Shown: positions 4,714 to 6,833 of the stretch, one piece after another
Numbering within the stretch: the first letter of the stretch is position 1
Layout: every line of letters starts with the position of its first letter
NCBI GenBank assembly: GCA_029865515.1
Contig: JAOUGQ010000156.1
Span: forward strand, 1-6,833
Direction: 5' to 3'
Length of the DNA: 6,833 bases
DNA from: Nitrospirota bacterium
GTDB taxonomy: Bacteria > Nitrospirota > Nitrospiria > Nitrospirales > UBA8639
Program-made: the position numbers and the translations under genes
Notes under the pieces: model-generated
The model's database searches: none
Seen by the model: the letters and a program-made list of their open reading frames with translations, nothing else
What the model was told of the DNA's origin: nothing

Positions 4714-5542
4714 CGGTCAACACATCATCGGTCCCGTGAGTCAGGCCGGCTCCGATCCGTGCATCAAGTTGAAGATTGTCCGACAGAAGATAGAGCACTC
4801 CTGTTTGTAGAAAATGTCCGCTCCCGCTTGCCACATCTCTGGGATACAATCCGAAATATTCCACGAACCCGGTCAATTGATCTCGAATGGTTGCGCTGAG
4901 CCCCAAAGATGATGAGACTTGTACGAACCGCTTTCCCTGAGAAGTGGGACCTCCGATATTCACATTTCCGAACAGCCCCACCCGTTCATTCAAGGCATAC
5001 GTCAGAATAGTTCGCAATTCCGGGTCAAGCCTATCCGAGGAAAAATCCTTATCTCCCGTCGGGATCGAAAGCCGGCCGGCGAAACTCAACCGTGGTCTCA
5101 ACCCTTGTTGCTGAAAAATCTGGACCTTGAACCCCAGGGCGAGATCCCTCAAACCATTGGCATCCTTGCCATTCTCCATGAAGGTCAGCGTGGGCCATTC
5201 CAGGCGCAACTCCATCATCTCGGTCAGCCCAACACGAACAAGGGTCTCAGGGAAGGTATGCGTCTGCACATCGGGATGAGCATCTTCAAAAGAAAAGGTG
5301 TATCCCGCTTCGAATTGAATCCGTCCTCTAGGAACAGTTCCGGGACTCAAACTGAACGACGGGCGATCCGTCGCTATTGGTTCGGAAAAAGGAGCAGCCC
5401 GGCCGAATAGCCATGGGCGTTCGTTGATAGGATTTTCACCCATGGGTTCCCCTCCATACACCCACAGCGGAAACCCTAATGAGAAAACAATTAAGAAGAC
5501 ACCAATACACACCGGGGCAGCAACCTCGCGCAATTTAGTCAA
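4688..5542 (-). CDS. Outer-membrane beta-barrel protein, Phenol_MetA_deg/transporter type
   Basis: The 284-residue product begins with a signal peptide (hydrophobic stretch at about 9-30, VCIGVFLIVFSLGFPLWVYG) and ends in Trp-Arg-Phe, the terminal aromatic expected of outer-membrane barrels inserted by the BAM complex. Residues 58-80 show the opening typical of the Phenol_MetA_deg family, TDRPSFSLSPGTVPRG followed by RIQFEAGYTF. The remainder alternates polar and hydrophobic residues in short strands, and contains SFAGRLSIPTGDKDF and GLFGNVNIGG. Such proteins are annotated as putative transporters, sometimes linked to uptake of aromatic compounds, but the substrate here is unknown. The start is a TTG at 5542 with weak upstream support; a GTG eleven codons in is another option. 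It lies 170 bp downstream of pirin on the same strand, with no obvious terminator between. Confidence 0.75.
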   Translation of the reverse strand: MTKLREVAAPVCIGVFLIVFSLGFPLWVYGGEPMGENPINERPWLFGRAAPFSEPIATDRPSFSLSPGTVPRGRIQFEAGYTFSFEDAHPDVQTHTFPETLVRVGLTEMMELRLEWPTLTFMENGKDANGLRDLALGFKVQIFQQQGLRPRLSFAGRLSIPTGDKDFSSDRLDPELRTILTYALNERVGLFGNVNIGGPTSQGKRFVQVSSSLGLSATIRDQLTGFVEYFGLYPRDVASGSGHFLQTGVLYLLSDNLQLDARIGAGLTHGTDDVLTGAGLSWRF

Positions 5543-5712
5543 CCATCAGAAAAAAAGCAGGGAGGAGGCTTTGCATCCCATTCACATATTTGCAGAGGAG
5601 ACGGGCAGTCCACTTCTTCCAGCCGTTCCCATGTGGAGTGAGGGTTGACAAACGGGCTCCTCCGGAAGTTCGTCTTGATTAGATTATTCGGAGAAAAAGA
5701 TTCACGACACTC

Positions 5713-6582
5713 TTAATCCAGATGGCCCATTTTTCCGGCACGGTAATCGTTCACGGCTTGGGCTAATTCTTCTTCGGCATTCATGACAAATGGGCCCATG
5801 CGGGCAACCGGTTCGTGAATCGGTTCTCCACTCAGAATTAAGAGAATGGCATCTTCGGTCGCCTCAAGATGGACCTGAGTCCCTTGGGGATCATGCAGAG
5901 CCATTTCAGCCTCACCAACAAGCTGAGAACGATTCACCATCACCGCTCCACTCAGCACAAACACTCCGGTATTGAATCCCGTGGGAAGATTTAATTCGGC
6001 GTGAATGCCAACAGGAAGTTTCACATCATACACATAAACCGGCGTGAACGTCCTGGCCGGTCCCTTCAGGCCCTGATACTCCCCGGCAATGATCCGAATA
6101 GATCCTCCATTTTCCAAATCCACTTGCGGAATGTCCGTATGGAACAACGTCTGATACCGAGGAGAGCTCATCTTGAGGGCTTTCGGCAGATTCACCCATA
6201 ATTGAATCATTTGGATTGTACCGCCCCCTTTGGCGAATTCTTTCTCGTGCAATTCTTCATGAACAACCCCCGAAGCGGCCGTCATCCATTGAACGTCCCC
6301 CGGTCCAATCGTCCCTGAGTTGCCACCCGAATCCCGATGTTCCACTTTTCCCTGATAGACAATGGTGACGGTTTCGAAACCCCTATGAGGATGCTCTCCC
6401 ACCCCACGCGGCCGATCGGTCGGGGGAAACTCGGCAGGCCCGGCATAATCCAGCAGAAGAAACGGGCTGATGCTTTCCGTCAAATCATGGCTGGGAAAAA
6501 TATTGCGGACCGGAAACCCATCCCCCACCATATGCGTGGATCCCGAGGCATACACCTCTATGAGTTTTTTCATCGTTTCCAT
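5713..6582 (-). CDS. Pirin family protein (cupin)
   Basis: The 289-residue protein is a full-length pirin with two cupin domains. The N-terminal domain keeps all four metal ligands: H64 and H66 in EHPHRGFETVTIVYQG, and H108 and E110 in MTAASGVVHEELHEKEF. Also present are MIQLWVNLP (125-133), the inter-domain GEYQGLKGPARTFTPVYVYD (167-186) and a C-terminal cupin with FVLSGAVMVN and ILSGEPIHEPVARMGPFVMN. Bacterial pirins are iron-binding; some have quercetin 2,3-dioxygenase activity and others act as redox-linked regulators, and this sequence does not tell which. The ATG at 6582 has AGGAG 6 nt upstream, which supports it over a second ATG three codons later. No signal peptide is seen, so it is cytoplasmic. 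A VOC-family gene ends 76 nt upstream on the same strand and may be co-transcribed. Confidence 0.95.
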   Translation of the reverse strand: METMKKLIEVYASGSTHMVGDGFPVRNIFPSHDLTESISPFLLLDYAGPAEFPPTDRPRGVGEHPHRGFETVTIVYQGKVEHRDSGGNSGTIGPGDVQWMTAASGVVHEELHEKEFAKGGGTIQMIQLWVNLPKALKMSSPRYQTLFHTDIPQVDLENGGSIRIIAGEYQGLKGPARTFTPVYVYDVKLPVGIHAELNLPTGFNTGVFVLSGAVMVNRSQLVGEAEMALHDPQGTQVHLEATEDAILLILSGEPIHEPVARMGPFVMNAEEELAQAVNDYRAGKMGHLD

Positions 6583-6658
6583 ATTTCACTCCTTCCGTTC
6601 ACACACTTGCCCATTGAACAATCATGAAAGTTCAAGTAGACGGTCCTGGGACATTTGA

Positions 6659-6832
6659 TTAAGAGGGCGTGGATGAAGAACCAAACGTGATGCCACTATC
6701 CTGGACCTCCCGGTAGGGAAGGAGCCAGACCAACGATTCATCATGCAGATCTCCAACTTGTATCCGATTGCCCCAGGGATCCCGGAAATCACAACGAAAG
6801 TCGGGATGCACCTCCAGTCCGTATTTCTTGGT
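6659..6832 (-). CDS. VOC (glyoxalase/bleomycin resistance) fold protein, C-terminal part
   Basis: Only the last 57 codons lie inside the window; the start is beyond the right end. The visible part reads YGLEVHPDFRCDFRDPWGNR, then IQVGDLHDESLVWLLPYREV, then a Ser/Thr-rich tail before TAA. The 'F-R-D-P-W-G-N-R-I' stretch is the closing beta-strand motif of vicinal-oxygen-chelate proteins. In metal-dependent members the residue two after the 'N-x-I' position is a Glu that binds the metal; here it is Gln (DPWGNRIQV), which suggests a non-metal-dependent role or a different ligand set. The substrate cannot be told from this fragment. It precedes pirin with a 76-nt gap on the same strand, so a shared transcript is possible. 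Confidence 0.75.
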   Translation of the reverse strand, partial: TKKYGLEVHPDFRCDFRDPWGNRIQVGDLHDESLVWLLPYREVQDSGITFGSSSTPS

Positions 6833-6833
6833 G

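Noticed and set aside
4919..5410. Plus-strand frame of 163 codons
   Set aside because: Antisense to the outer-membrane barrel gene; no recognisable motif, whereas the minus frame has a signal peptide, family motif and terminal Phe.
5645..5650. TTGACA as a plus-strand -35 promoter element
   Set aside because: No -10 hexamer lies 16-18 bp downstream and no plus-strand gene follows.

Overview
The window looks like a chromosomal stretch from a Gram-negative bacterium of roughly balanced base composition. Evidence for this is an outer-membrane beta-barrel protein ending in Phe, a periplasmic-type TPR protein with a signal-like N-terminus, and ordinary Shine-Dalgarno sites. The gene mix would suit an environmental lineage such as Nitrospirota, but that is a guess; no rRNA or phylogenetic marker is present.

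Layout, left part (+ strand): the window opens inside a gene whose visible part joins the C-terminus of a 3-methyladenine DNA glycosylase I (Tag) in frame to a DUF488 (YeaO-type) domain. About 296 bp without a gene follows, holding two dispersed-repeat-like elements. Next come a small C39-like cysteine peptidase-type protein, a DUF5069 protein, a complete serine-dependent glutaminase (glsA) and an exported TPR-repeat protein.

Middle: an 87-bp sequence covering the 3' end of the TPR gene and the DNA just after it occurs twice in direct orientation, at 3653-3739 and 4465-4551, with one mismatch and an 812-bp offset. Between the copies lies a compact two-gene unit, DUF4160 then DUF2442, resembling predicted toxin-antitoxin-like pairs. 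The second copy carries a decayed second TPR 3' end and abuts the convergent end of a small minus-strand reading frame. The simplest reading is that the pair arrived as an integrated cassette at the 3' end of the TPR gene, leaving that gene intact. This is the most unusual part of the window.

Right part (- strand): in transcription order there is the C-terminus of a VOC/glyoxalase-fold protein (cut by the window end), a pirin-family cupin with all four metal ligands, an outer-membrane beta-barrel protein of the Phenol_MetA_deg/transporter type, and the small unidentified frame converging on the cassette. VOC and pirin are 76 bp apart and may be co-transcribed. The 170 bp between pirin and the barrel gene (5543-5712) shows no gene and no convincing hairpin terminator. 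No tRNA, rRNA, CRISPR array, transposase or integrase gene is seen.
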